A stretch of DNA of 64,000 nt from Halopseudomonas xinjiangensis (GCF_900104945.1 NZ_LT629736.1:2294001-2358000); one strand, 5' to 3'; counted from the stretch's first letter, positions 17,712-27,899 are shown. A program made the numbers and translations. Notes: a model not told the origin generated them from the letters alone.

Positions 17712-18941
17712 TCAAACAGTAATAACCCGATTCCGTCCGGCGCGTTTGCCCTCGTACAAGGCCTTGTCCGCTCGCTGAACAAGGCTTTCCAGCTGCTCCT
17801 CGTCAGGATCCCGCTGCACCACGCCGGCCGTCGCGGTAATTCGGATATCCTCGGCTCCAAGCGCAATCGGTGTCGCCGCCAGCGTTTCGATAAAGCGGCG
17901 CGCGATATGGGCTGCAGTCGGCAGGTCAGTGTCGGGAAGCAGTACGACAAACTCCTCGCCACCGAGGCGGCCGAGGATGTCGACAGCGCGGAAGTTGTCG
18001 CGACAAAGCTGCGCGACATCCCGAAGCACCTGGTCCCCGGCTGAATGACCCCATGTATCGTTGACCTGCTTGAAGTGATCCAGGTCGATGATGCACAACG
18101 CCAGCGCGTTGCCCTTGCGCTGGGCACGGGCCAGTTCAGTGGCGAATAGCGTCTCGTACTGTCTGCGGTTGTTCAACCCGGTCAGCGGGTCGGTAGTGGC
18201 CTGTTTGACCAGCGCCTCCTGCAGGCGCGCCCGCTCGTCCATTTCTCTGCTCAACGCTTCGTTGGCCTGCTGAGCCTGACGCCACAGAGCGTACTGCTTG
18301 CGCTGGAGGATTTGGGTCCGCAAGGCGGCAGCCCAGCCAATGCCGATCGGCACCAGCAACAGCAGGGAAAGAGCGGCCATCTCGCCAGGAGACCTGGGAC
18401 TCACGAGATGAACCGCAACCACCGTGGCAACCGCCATGTAGAGCGCCACACCGAGAACCGCCGGTACCCGGTTCGGTAGAAAGATGAACAATGAAATCAA
18501 CATGATCAGCGTCAGTGTCACTATCCAGGCCACGATCTCCGGTCGCAGCTGATACACGCCCATGAACAGCGAGATAGCGATGAGCTCCAGCATTGTGATC
18601 CAGCGTGCCTCGGTGGCGCGAATCGGGCTGCGCGCCACCAACAACGCCAACACACCGATCAGCAGGCAGGTCACGCCCCGCATCGCCAGGCTCTCCCAGA
18701 ACGCTGGCGTCGGCCCTAGCGCGTGATAGTCGGGAATCGCAAACAACAGCATCAGAATGGCCCAGATCGCCAGAGCCGTGAGCAGCTGTCGGGCGATCAG
18801 CTGACTGTGCTTGTGCAGATATTCATGCTCGGCCTGCCGATCGACGAACTCACCTGACCAGGCGCTGATCTTCCAAAGGGACTGATCGCTGGTCAGCGCA
18901 GCCGGCGGCAGTTCGGGCATGTGCTTGCTCAGCTCGTTCAT
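17712..18941 (-). CDS. Membrane diguanylate cyclase (GGDEF), downstream member of a tandem pair
   Basis: A 409-residue protein with about six membrane helices over residues 45-215, a short coiled segment, and a GGDEF domain over ~240-405. The active site is GGEEF, preceded by the RxxD inhibitory-site motif (RAVD) five residues upstream, so cyclic-di-GMP synthesis with product inhibition is expected. Substrate contacts such as LTGLNNRRQ and DLDHFKQVNDTWGH are intact. The start overlaps the stop of the preceding paralogue by 1 base (TGATG), indicating translational coupling. Confidence 0.92.
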   Translation of the reverse strand: MNELSKHMPELPPAALTSDQSLWKISAWSGEFVDRQAEHEYLHKHSQLIARQLLTALAIWAILMLLFAIPDYHALGPTPAFWESLAMRGVTCLLIGVLALLVARSPIRATEARWITMLELIAISLFMGVYQLRPEIVAWIVTLTLIMLISLFIFLPNRVPAVLGVALYMAVATVVAVHLVSPRSPGEMAALSLLLLVPIGIGWAAALRTQILQRKQYALWRQAQQANEALSREMDERARLQEALVKQATTDPLTGLNNRRQYETLFATELARAQRKGNALALCIIDLDHFKQVNDTWGHSAGDQVLRDVAQLCRDNFRAVDILGRLGGEEFVVLLPDTDLPTAAHIARRFIETLAATPIALGAEDIRITATAGVVQRDPDEEQLESLVQRADKALYEGKRAGRNRVITV

Positions 18942-20149
18942 CAGACGCGGTCCTCACTGCCTTCCTGGCTGGCCGTCACGACCCGATTCCGGCCGCTCTG
19001 CTTTCCCTCGTATAGCGCCCGATCGGCGCGCTTGACCGCTTGTTCGATGTTCCCGTCCTGCGCTTCCACTTCAGTCAGACCGAAAGTGGCGGTGACATGG
19101 ACGGTTTCGCCATCGGCTTCCACCGGAGCCTGTTCGAGGCACTGCCGCAACCGGTCCACCAGGCGCTCAGCGCATTCCAGATCGGTTTCTGGCAGGAGCA
19201 CGATGAACTCCTCGCCACCGAAGCGACCCACGATGTCCGTCTGGCGCAACTTCCGGGTAAATAGTGCCGCGACATGCCTGAGCACCTGGTCGCCCACGTC
19301 ATGTCCATGGGTGTCGTTGATATGTTTGAAATGATCCAGATCCAGCACACACAACGACAACCGGGTGCCGAGCCGCCGGCTGCGCTCTCGCTCGCGGTGG
19401 AATAAAAGTTCGTACTGACGACGGTTATACAGCCCGGTCAACGCATCGGTAGTCGCCTGCTTCTGCAGTTCCACCTCGAGTGACTCGCGACGCTCGATTT
19501 CGTGTTGCAGCGAGGTGTTGATTTCGACCATCTCGCTGTGCAGGGCAAACTGCTGGCGTTGCACGATCTGCAGGCGCAGCGCAGCAGCAAATCCGACCAC
19601 GGTCGGCAGGCACATAAAAAAGAACACGCCAACAAGCTTGGGCGCCTCGGCACCGAGCAGCTTCAAGCAAAGCAGCGTGCCGACGATACCGCAGGCTGCG
19701 GCGAGGTTCGATAACACCACACGGTTGGGAATGAAGATGTAGAGACAGATGAGAAGGATCAGCGTAACGCCGATGTTCCAGATGGCGATGTCCGGCCGAA
19801 CGAAGTGAATGAGGAAGAACAGCAGGAAACCGACGATTTCCATAGCGGTAACTGCGTAACCGGATGTGGCCCAATGGGGGTTATAGCGCAGGCGCCACCC
19901 CAGCAGGAACAATAGTGCCGCGCTGATGGCTCGCGCACCCATGATCAGGGCAAAGCCGACGCTCCAACCCAATGCGATGAAATCCAGAAACCCGAACGAC
20001 AACAGCAGGCCCGCCCACACCTTGAGAGAGGTTCTCAAGTGTTTGGCGACCATAGGTTCGACGTGCTTGCGGTAGGCTCGTTCTTCGACAGGGTCCAGGA
20101 ACTCGCCCCGCCATGAGGACAGCGCGAATCGCTCGTTGGGTGTCTTCAA
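18941..20149 (-). CDS. Membrane diguanylate cyclase (GGDEF), upstream member of a tandem pair
   Basis: About 402 residues, with the same layout as its neighbour: a short N-terminal segment with SSWRGEF, about six membrane helices, a linker and a GGDEF domain. The active site is GGEEF and the inhibitory motif is RQTD. A GGGGAGGG ribosome site (20158-20165) lies 8 bases before a TTG at 20149, which is my preferred start. An in-frame GTG at 20179 would add ten residues but has no ribosome site. Shared architecture implies a tandem duplication that has since diverged in the membrane part. Confidence 0.9.
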   Translation of the reverse strand: MKTPNERFALSSWRGEFLDPVEERAYRKHVEPMVAKHLRTSLKVWAGLLLSFGFLDFIALGWSVGFALIMGARAISAALLFLLGWRLRYNPHWATSGYAVTAMEIVGFLLFFLIHFVRPDIAIWNIGVTLILLICLYIFIPNRVVLSNLAAACGIVGTLLCLKLLGAEAPKLVGVFFFMCLPTVVGFAAALRLQIVQRQQFALHSEMVEINTSLQHEIERRESLEVELQKQATTDALTGLYNRRQYELLFHRERERSRRLGTRLSLCVLDLDHFKHINDTHGHDVGDQVLRHVAALFTRKLRQTDIVGRFGGEEFIVLLPETDLECAERLVDRLRQCLEQAPVEADGETVHVTATFGLTEVEAQDGNIEQAVKRADRALYEGKQSGRNRVVTASQEGSEDRV

Positions 20150-20212
20150 GAGGTGTTCCCTCCCCGTTTTGCCATGCACGGAAGTGCTGCGTTTTTATTG
20201 TTATATATTCAG

Positions 20213-20245
20213 GCGAAGTATACGGCAGACTTCGCAGTATTAAAG
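20213..20245 (-). promoter_or_regulatory. Candidate promoter and palindromic operator of the GGDEF pair
   Basis: On the minus strand TATACT (20217-20222) is a good -10 box with CTTTAA 17 bases upstream (20240-20245) as a weak -35. A 7-bp inverted repeat, GCGAAGT (20213-20219) and ACTTCGC (20229-20235), overlaps the -10. Regulation by a dimeric repressor is an inference. Confidence 0.4.
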
Positions 20246-20420
20246 TGATATCAGTCAAGATTCCGCCCACCCCCGACCGAAGGCGTGAATAGGTAGATTG
20301 CCGGACAATGACACACCGGCTCCCACGCCGCAAGCCAGCGGAAACTCGGCTCTTGCGCTATTGTTCGGGGCCGGAATCAGTTCGGCAGTACAACGTCGCC
20401 AGAACACCTTTCGGTAGACG

Positions 20421-20458
20421 AAAAAAAACCCCGCGCTGCGAAACAGTGCGGGGTTTTT
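20421..20458 (-). terminator. Rho-independent terminator of the initiator tRNA gene
   Basis: The stem AAAAACCCCGC/GCGGGGTTTTT (20424-20434 with 20448-20458) is followed on the minus strand by a run of eight T. It lies 5 bases past the tRNA 3' end. Confidence 0.92.
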
Positions 20459-20463
20459 CTGAT

Positions 20464-20540
<77 letters not shown>

Positions 20541-20552
20541 TCAGAGGTCGCC

Positions 20553-20580
20553 ATTCTACGGATTGGCGGTGAGCTGTCAA
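20553..20580 (-). promoter_or_regulatory. Sigma-70 promoter of the initiator tRNA gene
   Basis: On the minus strand TTGACA (20575-20580) and TAGAAT (20553-20558) are separated by 16 bases. A GC-rich discriminator (GGCGACC) follows, as in stable-RNA promoters under growth-rate or stringent control. The tRNA 5' end is 12 bases past the -10. Confidence 0.85.
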
Positions 20581-20703
20581 GCGATTGATGCGAAAAACAT
20601 TTTTTTCAGTTCCGACAGGCGGATCATATAGCTCGGTGCCTGCTTAGCTCAACTATGGGACAAAATGAGTATACTGGCGGCACATTGATTGCAAGATGCC
20701 CCT

Positions 20704-21471
20704 ATGCGTTACTTTCGAGCCTCTCTAGTCTTACTGCTTGCTGCGGTGATGTCTGCTCCGTGCACGGCACAGGAGCCTGTAGCGAACGAAGCGCCTGCCC
20801 GCTTCATGTCGGCCGAGGTATGGCCCTGGGCCTATCTGGACGATAGCAGGCAGCCTGCAGGCTTGCTGCACACGCTGGCCCAACGGCTTACGCAGGTGGC
20901 CGGTCTGCCTTTGCACAACCGGGTGCTGCCGCACCAGCGTCTCCGGCATGACTTCCGATTGGGCAATGGCGATTTTGCGGTTCTATTCGAGAATCCCACC
21001 CTGGACGATTTCGCCATTCCCTTGGGCGAGGTCCTGCGAAGCGACATGTTTCTCGTCGCCCCCGCGGGCTCCAGAGTCACGCTTTCCTTCGAAGGCCTCG
21101 CCGGCCGGCCGGTCGGCTACATAAGGGGAACTTATTATGGCGAAGCCTTCGAAGCCGATCAGGGGATGATCAAAATCGCGACGCACAACCTCGACCAGGC
21201 ACTACAGATGCTTGAAGCAGGCCGCCTCGATGCCTTCCTGAGTAGTGACGTGGTCCTCTATCACACCTTCCTGGCCAAGGGTATCGACCCGGCAGACTTC
21301 AGGCTTCGTGTTTACACCAGCGGGTTGGGGGGACATCTGTACATGCAGCGTGAAGCGTCCCGCCCGGACTACGGACCAAGGCTGCGCGCGGCACTGGATA
21401 TCCTGCGCGAGACCGGTGAACTGGAAGACATTTTTCGCGTACCGCTCGTCAGTGAGCCGTCGCCACGCTGA
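20704..21471 (+). CDS. Periplasmic solute-binding-like protein (SBP_bac_3 type), orphan
   Basis: A 255-residue protein beginning MRYFRASLVLLLAAVMSA, a signal peptide with likely cleavage after CTAQ near residue 23. The mature part resembles family-3 solute-binding proteins (WPWAYLDDSRQPAGLL, LDDFAIPLGEVLRSDMFLVAPAG, a MLEAGRLDAFLSS second-lobe block and an LRETGELEDIF end). No permease or ATPase genes are next to it, so import is not implied; many such orphans are sensors or of unknown role. A TTG at 20689 is a less likely alternative start. Confidence 0.75.
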   Translation: MRYFRASLVLLLAAVMSAPCTAQEPVANEAPARFMSAEVWPWAYLDDSRQPAGLLHTLAQRLTQVAGLPLHNRVLPHQRLRHDFRLGNGDFAVLFENPTLDDFAIPLGEVLRSDMFLVAPAGSRVTLSFEGLAGRPVGYIRGTYYGEAFEADQGMIKIATHNLDQALQMLEAGRLDAFLSSDVVLYHTFLAKGIDPADFRLRVYTSGLGGHLYMQREASRPDYGPRLRAALDILRETGELEDIFRVPLVSEPSPR

Positions 21472-21575
21472 TCGAAGCGTCGATTTTCCTGTCTTGCGTT
21501 ACGTCTTCGAATAAATGGTGGGCAGGCTGGCCCAGCCACGCCCGCACCATGGAGCATGGTATGCATGGAGTCGGT

Positions 21576-22631
21576 ATGAGTAGTACACCACCGTCAGTTC
21601 TTGCTGAGATTCGCCATCGCATCGGTTATCTCACGCTGAATCGACCAGAGGCGCTGAATGCCCTGAATCTGGACATGGTCCGCCTGTTACAGGCGCAGCT
21701 CGACCTGTGGCTCGCCAGTACGGATGTTCGGGTGGTGGTCATCCGTGCTGCAGGCAACCGCGCATTCTCGGTCGGTGGCGATGTACGTGTGCTGTATGAA
21801 AGTTACCAGGCTGGTGATACGGAGGCCGCCGAGACCTTCTTCACTGAAGAATACGCTCTTGATCTGTTGATTCATCACTACCCCAAGCCGATCATCGCGC
21901 TTGTCGACGGGTACGTGCTCGGCGGTGGTATGGGTCTGGCGCAGGGCGCTCTGACCATCGCCACTCGCCGTTCACGCCTGGGCATGCCGGAAACGGCAAT
22001 CGGATTTTTCCCGGACGTGGGCGCAAGCTACTTCCTGTCGCGACTCCCGGGCGCCCTGGGTGCTTATCTGGGAGTTACCGGCCTGCAGCTGAGCGCAGCC
22101 GATGCGCGGTACGCCGGATTGCTGGACATCGTCGTCGAGGATGACGGGGTGGCGGCGGTTGAACTCGCTCTGGCTGGGCTGAACGGCGCCGACCAGGTAT
22201 TTTCCATGTTCGAGCGTCAGCTGCGTGAAATGGGCCTGGCGCCGGAAAGCGAGCTTGAACAGCTGCGGCCGGCCATCGACCGACATTTTGCAGCAGCCAA
22301 TCTGCGCGACATTCGCGACTCGCTGCGTAGCGAGCAGCACCCGGCCTGGCGTGGCTGGGCCGAGCAAACGCTCGCTCTGATGGAGACCCGCTCCCCTCTT
22401 GCAATGGCTGTGACGCTGGAACTGCTGGCTTGCGGCGAGCAATTGTCACTGGAGGAGTGTTTCGCGCTCGAGTTACACCTCGATAAGCAATGGTTCGAAC
22501 ATGGCGATATAGCCGAAGGCGTACGAGCGCTGCTGGTCGATAAAGACAAACAACCCCGCTGGAAAGTCGCAAGTATCGACCAGCTCGATGAGGACAGGAT
22601 CAAGGGCTTTTTCGAAGGATTCGACTCCTAG
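21576..22631 (+). CDS. Enoyl-CoA hydratase/isomerase family protein, 3-hydroxyisobutyryl-CoA hydrolase-like
   Basis: A 351-residue crotonase-fold protein. Markers are [27 protein letters not shown] (oxyanion-hole region), [15 protein letters not shown] and [23 protein letters not shown]. The last block and the long C-terminal helical part match 3-hydroxyisobutyryl-CoA hydrolases, which act in valine degradation, better than short enoyl-CoA hydratases. GGAG 5 bases upstream supports the start at 21576. No valine-pathway gene is adjacent. The stop overlaps the convergent dnaE2 by 4 bases. Confidence 0.85.
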   Translation: MSSTPPSVLAEIRHRIGYLTLNRPEALNALNLDMVRLLQAQLDLWLASTDVRVVVIRAAGNRAFSVGGDVRVLYESYQAGDTEAAETFFTEEYALDLLIHHYPKPIIALVDGYVLGGGMGLAQGALTIATRRSRLGMPETAIGFFPDVGASYFLSRLPGALGAYLGVTGLQLSAADARYAGLLDIVVEDDGVAAVELALAGLNGADQVFSMFERQLREMGLAPESELEQLRPAIDRHFAAANLRDIRDSLRSEQHPAWRGWAEQTLALMETRSPLAMAVTLELLACGEQLSLEECFALELHLDKQWFEHGDIAEGVRALLVDKDKQPRWKVASIDQLDEDRIKGFFEGFDS

Positions 22632-25600
22632 CGAAAATCCCGGCTGCGCACGTCCAGCCCAGTGAGCAAAGGCGTCAGGTCCACCAGGCGGCCAGCGATC
22701 AGATGCGTGACGCCTTCTTTCATCTCCAGCCGGCCGTGCACTTCGAGCAGGCGCGAGCCGATCAACTCCTTGCGCTGCCGCTCACCCAGGTCCGCCCAGA
22801 CGATCACATTGACCATGCCGAACTCGTCTTCCAACGTGACGAAAATCACGCCTGTGGCCGTGCCGGGCCGCTGTCGGCCGATCGCCAGGCCGGCTACCCG
22901 GATGTATCGGCCATGTTCGATGGCGGCCAGGTCACTTGAGCTGCGGCAGCGCCTGGCCTGGAGTTGTGGTCGCAGCAACTCCAGCGGGTGCGGGCCCAGC
23001 GTAGTGCCCACCGTGGCATAGTCCGCCTGCAGATCTTCAGCAACGCTGGGTACCGGCAGTGCGACAGCGGCTTCGGCTGGCGAATCGATGCCTTCGAACA
23101 AAGCCAGTTGCGGCTCGATACCGGCCATGGCCCAGCGTGCCTGATGACGATGCCCGACCAACCCGCGCAAGGCGCCTGCGTCAGCCAGCAGCTCTCGACT
23201 ACGCGCATCCAGCCCGGCGCGGCGATCCAGATCGGCGACGCTGATGTACGGACCTTCGCCCCGCGCGGCCTCAATACGCAAACCAACATCCTCGCGCAGC
23301 CCCCGGATCATTCGTAGCCCCATGCGCAGGGCCGGCTGCTCGCCCTGCCCGGGCTCCAGCGAGCAGTCCCAGTCGCTGTAGCGCACGTCTACCGCCAGCG
23401 TTTCCAGATTATGGCGGCGCAGGTCCTGCAGGATCTGGTCAGGGCTGTAGAAGCCCATCGGCCAGCTGTTGATCAACGCGCAGGCGAAAGCCACCGGCTC
23501 ATGACATTTGAGCCAGCAGCTGGCATAGGTCAGCAGCGCGAAGCTCGCCGCATGGGATTCGGGAAAGCCGTAGCTGCCGAACCCGCGAATCTGCTCAAAG
23601 ATCTTCTCGGCGAACTCCAGCGTATAACCGTTTTTCAGCATGCCCTCGGTCAGCCGCAGCTTGTGCGGCTCCAATCCGCCATGGCGCTTCCAGGCGGCCA
23701 TGGAGCGGCGCAGCTGGTCTGCCTCTCCCGGCGTGTAATCAGCCGCAACGATGGCCAGTTCCATCACCTGTTCCTGAAACAGCGGCACGCCCAGCGTCCG
23801 CTCGAACACCCGGCGCAACGCCTCGGACGGATAGCTGATCGGCTCTTCACGATTTCTGCGACGCAAATACGGATGCACCATGTCGCCCTGGATCGGACCG
23901 GGCCGCACGATGGCTACCTGAATCACCAGATCATAAAAGGTTTGAGGCTTCATGCGCGGTAGCATGGCCATCTGCGCGCGCGATTCGATCTGGAATACGC
24001 CGACGGTATCGGCTCGGCTGATCATGTCATAGGTCGGTCCATCTTCTGCCGGAATGGTCGCCAGGGTCAGCTCGCGCCCGCGGTAATCGCGAATCAGATC
24101 GAAGGTACGCCGAATGGCGCTGAGCATGCCCAGGGCGAGAATGTCCACCTTGAGCAGACCGACAAGATCCAGATCGTCCTTGTCCCATTGGATGATCGTG
24201 CGCTCGGCCATTGCGGCATTTTCCACCGGCACCAGCGTTTCAAGCGGCTGCTCGGAAATCACAAAGCCGCCAGGATGCTGCGACAGATGGCGGGGAAATC
24301 CGATCAGCTCACCTGCCAGCACCATGACCTTGTGCAATACCGGACTGTCCGGGTCGAAACCGGCTTCGATCAGACGCTCCGGTGACGGCAGACGGTCGGT
24401 CCAGCTGCCAGCGCACTTGGCCAGCGCGTTGACCTGGTCCGGCGGCATGCCCAGCGCCTTGCCCACGTCGCGCAGAGCCCCGGCTGCGTGATAACTGCTG
24501 ACCACAGCGGTCAGCGCAGCGCGGTGGCGACCGTAGCGCCGGAAGACGTACTGAATGACCTCTTCGCGCCGGTCATGCTCGAAATCGACATCGATATCCG
24601 GCGGCTCGTTGCGCTCCTTGGACAGGAACCGCTCGAACAATAAGTTCGAGCGTGACGGATCGATCTCGGTGATGCCCAGCGCATAACAGACCGCCGAGTT
24701 GGCTGCCGAGCCTCGGCCCTGACAGAGAATCGCCTGCTCGCGGGCGAAGCGCACGATGTCGTGAACGGTCAGAAAATAGCTTTCATAATTCATCTCGGCG
24801 ATCAGCCCCAGCTCCTTCTCGATCTGCTGCCAGGTCTGTTCGCTGATACCGCCAGGCCAGCGCCAGCGTGCGCCCTGCTCGGTCAGTTCACGCAACCAGC
24901 TGCTGGGCGTGTGGCCTGCCGGAACCAGCTCGTGTGGATATTGATACTTGAGCTGCCCCAGATCGAACTGGCAGCGCTCGGCGATGCGCAGCGTTTCGGC
25001 AAGTAGCTCCTGCGGGTAAATCTGCGGCAGCGCATCGAGACTGCGCAGATGCCGTTCACCGTTGGGAAACAGCCGATAACCGGCTTCGGCCACGGTACAG
25101 TGGTGATGAATAGCGGTCATGGTGTCTTGCAAGGCCCGGCGACCCCGCGCGTGCATATGTACGTCACCACTGGCTACCGTTGGCAGCTTCAAGCGTTGTG
25201 CCAGCGTTAGCAGGCTTTTCAGACGCCCCGCATCGTCAGCTCCGCAATGCAGCTCCACGGCAAGCCACAGCCTCGCGGCAAACAGCTCCTTGAGCCAGCA
25301 GCCGTTGGCATCATCTTCTGGCGAGCCGGGTAACCACAGCGCCAGCAGTCCCTCCCTGGACTGATCAAAATCGTCTTTCAGAAGCCGGTATTCACCCTTG
25401 GTCGTGCGTCTTCGCGCCAGGGTAATCAGGCGGCAAAGGTTCTGGTAACCCATGATGTTTTCCACCAGCAGCACCAGCCTGGGGCCCTCTTCGATGCGCA
25501 TCTCACTGCCGATGATCAAGGGAATTCCGCTTTCCTTGGCCGCCTGCCAGGCACGCACGATGCCGCTGAGCGTGCATTCGTCAGTGATCGCCAATGCTCG

Positions 25601-25702
25601 ATAACCGTGCTGGGCGGCGCGCTTGAACAGTTCCTCGGCGCTGGACGCACCGCGTTGAAAGCTGAAGTTCGACAGGCAGTGCAGTTCGGCGTAACCGCTC
25701 AT
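22628..25702 (-). CDS. dnaE2: Error-prone DNA polymerase (alpha subunit paralogue)
   Basis: A 1024-residue C-family polymerase of the damage-inducible ImuC type. It has a PHP domain at the N-terminus ([15 protein letters not shown]), the catalytic acids in [16 protein letters not shown], a helix-hairpin-helix region and an OB domain near the C-terminus ([20 protein letters not shown]). The sequence QLALF near residue 860 resembles a beta-clamp-binding motif. The ATG overlaps the imuB stop by 4 bases (ATGA), so it is translationally coupled. It performs lesion bypass together with ImuA and ImuB. Confidence 0.96.
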   Translation of the reverse strand: MSGYAELHCLSNFSFQRGASSAEELFKRAAQHGYRALAITDECTLSGIVRAWQAAKESGIPLIIGSEMRIEEGPRLVLLVENIMGYQNLCRLITLARRRTTKGEYRLLKDDFDQSREGLLALWLPGSPEDDANGCWLKELFAARLWLAVELHCGADDAGRLKSLLTLAQRLKLPTVASGDVHMHARGRRALQDTMTAIHHHCTVAEAGYRLFPNGERHLRSLDALPQIYPQELLAETLRIAERCQFDLGQLKYQYPHELVPAGHTPSSWLRELTEQGARWRWPGGISEQTWQQIEKELGLIAEMNYESYFLTVHDIVRFAREQAILCQGRGSAANSAVCYALGITEIDPSRSNLLFERFLSKERNEPPDIDVDFEHDRREEVIQYVFRRYGRHRAALTAVVSSYHAAGALRDVGKALGMPPDQVNALAKCAGSWTDRLPSPERLIEAGFDPDSPVLHKVMVLAGELIGFPRHLSQHPGGFVISEQPLETLVPVENAAMAERTIIQWDKDDLDLVGLLKVDILALGMLSAIRRTFDLIRDYRGRELTLATIPAEDGPTYDMISRADTVGVFQIESRAQMAMLPRMKPQTFYDLVIQVAIVRPGPIQGDMVHPYLRRRNREEPISYPSEALRRVFERTLGVPLFQEQVMELAIVAADYTPGEADQLRRSMAAWKRHGGLEPHKLRLTEGMLKNGYTLEFAEKIFEQIRGFGSYGFPESHAASFALLTYASCWLKCHEPVAFACALINSWPMGFYSPDQILQDLRRHNLETLAVDVRYSDWDCSLEPGQGEQPALRMGLRMIRGLREDVGLRIEAARGEGPYISVADLDRRAGLDARSRELLADAGALRGLVGHRHQARWAMAGIEPQLALFEGIDSPAEAAVALPVPSVAEDLQADYATVGTTLGPHPLELLRPQLQARRCRSSSDLAAIEHGRYIRVAGLAIGRQRPGTATGVIFVTLEDEFGMVNVIVWADLGERQRKELIGSRLLEVHGRLEMKEGVTHLIAGRLVDLTPLLTGLDVRSRDFR

Positions 25703-27114
25703 GCGAACCATCCGTGCAGCATCAGCCGCCCCGGCTGATCGACACTGCAGTAGGCCCAGGCCAGCTGGCCGCTGCGGGTTTGCACCAGATAGTAATCACG
25801 GCGGATATCTCCTCCGTCCCACCAGCCCGATTCGATACGCTCGGGGCCGGCCAGCACGCGTGGCGCGAACTCGTGCAAGGCGATCGGTTGCCGCAGCAGC
25901 CAGCCCGGACGCGGTGGCAGTTCTGCCGGTTTGCCTGCACTACCGGCATCAGCCATCTGCCAGGCGGCCTCGGGCCGGTGATCGGCCAAGGCGTGAACGC
26001 CCTGAACCGCCTCGTCGCCCAAACGCGCGCGCAAACGTTCGCGCAGCTGTTCCCAGGGCACCGACTGTTGCGGCCTTTCCTCGAACAGCTCGCGATGTTC
26101 CGGGACAAAGGCCGGCAGGTCGCGCGCTACCAGTCTCAGTGCCTGGGTCGGGCCGGGAATCTGCAACTGCTCGAAGCGACCCCGGGCCAGTTCGAACAGC
26201 ATGGCCGGATCGCGCTCGGCACCGAGCAGGCCGACCGGGACCTGGCTATCGGGTCCTTCGCGGTGCTCAAGCAATAGAACGAAACGCTGCACGCCGCTAT
26301 CGCGCCCGGCCAGAAAGGCCGCCAGGTCGCTTGTCAGACGACGCAGCGGGAACAACAAGGCCTGATGTGATTCCACATCGAAATTCAGCTCTATGCGCTG
26401 ATCGAATTCATCCGGTGGCGCATAACAATCGAGCACCAGCGAGCGGTCACCCAGCAGGGTATCGATATGCTGCAGTACCTCGCGCGGAAAGCGCCGGGCC
26501 AGGCTGTCTCGTGGCAACTCAAGCAATTGCTTGAAGCGCCGCAGCCCCATGCGCTCGAAAGCGATGGCCGTGTCATGATCGAAACCGCAGCGGGTTACCG
26601 GCATGTTGCCGAGCACGTCCCGCAGCGCCTGCCGTTCCGGCACGGCGAGCCCATCATGTGCATTGGTCAGAAATCGGGCCGCAGCCGCATTGGGCGCGAC
26701 GACAATACGGTGGCGAAATCCCAGGCGAGTCAGCTCTTCCCGCAACCGCGCCTCGAAGCGCGGCCAGGGGCCGAACAGGTTGAAGCTCGATTCCACCTCC
26801 ATCAGCAGTGCACGGGGATAGTCCAGGCTCACATGCGAGCTGAAACGATAGGCCCAGGCGGCGAGAAATCGATGCCAGTGATCGATCTGCGCGACATCGT
26901 ATTCGGCTGTGGCAAAGCTGCGCGTCAACGCATGGGCTGCGGTCAGGGTCTGCCCCGGACGCAATCCCAACTCCCGGGCAGCGGGATTGACTGCCTGCAC
27001 GACCCGGCGCTGGGTCGGGCCGGTGATCAGCACCAGTGGTGCGTCGGGATCCTCGCAATTGCGCAGCACGGCGTCCATGGCCAATTGAGGCAGAAGAATA
27101 CAGGCCCAGCGCAT
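25699..27114 (-). CDS. imuB: ImuB, catalytically inactive Y-family polymerase-like protein
   Basis: A 471-residue Y-family homologue. It starts [17 protein letters not shown], where the catalytic Asp of active Y-family enzymes is missing, and the palm block reads [17 protein letters not shown] with no DE pair. Such ImuB proteins act as a hub that binds the beta clamp, ImuA and DnaE2. QQSVPW near residue 365 is a candidate clamp motif. The ATG at 27114 lies a few bases after the imuA stop; an in-frame TTG at 27135 is possible. Confidence 0.93.
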   Translation of the reverse strand: MRWACILLPQLAMDAVLRNCEDPDAPLVLITGPTQRRVVQAVNPAARELGLRPGQTLTAAHALTRSFATAEYDVAQIDHWHRFLAAWAYRFSSHVSLDYPRALLMEVESSFNLFGPWPRFEARLREELTRLGFRHRIVVAPNAAAARFLTNAHDGLAVPERQALRDVLGNMPVTRCGFDHDTAIAFERMGLRRFKQLLELPRDSLARRFPREVLQHIDTLLGDRSLVLDCYAPPDEFDQRIELNFDVESHQALLFPLRRLTSDLAAFLAGRDSGVQRFVLLLEHREGPDSQVPVGLLGAERDPAMLFELARGRFEQLQIPGPTQALRLVARDLPAFVPEHRELFEERPQQSVPWEQLRERLRARLGDEAVQGVHALADHRPEAAWQMADAGSAGKPAELPPRPGWLLRQPIALHEFAPRVLAGPERIESGWWDGGDIRRDYYLVQTRSGQLAWAYCSVDQPGRLMLHGWFA

Positions 27115-27118
27115 GGCA

Positions 27119-27733
27119 TCACTGCCCCGCTGCAAGGGATATGGTACGAGCCGGCGCCAGGCCGCCCCGACATTTGAGCACGCGGATTTCTCCCGGCCCG
27201 TCGAAGGCGAGCCGCAAGGCCGCCGGAGATGGATTCACCTCCTCACCGATCGGACGGTAGGCGAAAGCCAGGGTCTGGCCGGTTTCGGCGGCCACCTGGA
27301 GCCTGCGCAGCGAGCGGTCATCGACCTTTTCCGGCCAACACAGCACGGCAGCGCAGCTGCCCGAACGCAGGCACTGTTCGGTCGCCCACAGCGCATCGCG
27401 ACCGCTGCAGCGGACGATGCTCATCCAGCGCAGATCGACGCCGGCAGCCTGCCAGGCCCAGGGGAAAGCGACATGCGGCGGCGCCACCAGAACGATGCGC
27501 TCTCGCGCCTGGGTCAGGCGCGCCAACGTAGGCCACAACAGTTGCAACTCGCCGATGCCTTCGGCAGGGAGCAGGATTTCACTCAAAGCAGACTCCGGCC
27601 AGCCACCTGCCGGCAGAGCCTGATCGAGCACGGCATGGCCGGTCGGCTGTACCCCAGCCGGCCCGGACAGCGACTGGCCACGCCAGACGCGCCGCTCATC
27701 GATGAGCGTATCGAGTGCAACAACCGACCCCAT
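27119..27733 (-). CDS. imuA: ImuA, SOS mutasome component (SulA/RecA-like)
   Basis: A 204-residue protein, first gene of imuA-imuB-dnaE2. It has the RecA-like fold typical of ImuA with WPTLARLTQARERIVLVAPPHV, a VVLDQALPAGGWPE-like segment (VLDQALPAGGWPESALSE) and the C-terminal RTISLAAGQ. It has no full Walker A motif. ATG at 27733 is preferred to TTG at 27739. The LexA box 70 bases upstream implies SOS control of all three genes. Confidence 0.92.
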   Translation of the reverse strand: MGSVVALDTLIDERRVWRGQSLSGPAGVQPTGHAVLDQALPAGGWPESALSEILLPAEGIGELQLLWPTLARLTQARERIVLVAPPHVAFPWAWQAAGVDLRWMSIVRCSGRDALWATEQCLRSGSCAAVLCWPEKVDDRSLRRLQVAAETGQTLAFAYRPIGEEVNPSPAALRLAFDGPGEIRVLKCRGGLAPARTISLAAGQ

Positions 27734-27802
27734 GATCAACGCAGGCCAGGTTGTGTAAGAGAAAAAGTATCAACGACAGGGCACATACATACCGCCTGAA
27801 TA

Positions 27803-27818
27803 CTGTATATGCATACAG
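27803..27818. promoter_or_regulatory. LexA (SOS) box of the imuA operon
   Basis: CTGTATATGCATACAG is a full 16-base CTG-N10-CAG palindrome matching the gammaproteobacterial LexA consensus. It lies about 70 bases upstream of imuA. No divergent gene uses it. Confidence 0.93.
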
Positions 27819-27899
27819 CATATCATTCAGCGGTTGGGGGTCAATCGGTGCCGGATGAGAGGCGTCGGGGACAGCGACACACTATAGGAATATCAACGC

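Larger units (their letters stand above)
20150..20463. other. Intergenic stretch upstream of the diguanylate cyclase pair
   Basis: About 310 bases with no convincing gene. It holds the leader and candidate promoter/operator of the cyclase pair (near 20213-20245) and the terminator of the initiator tRNA gene (20421-20458). I see nothing else in 20260-20420. Confidence 0.6.
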
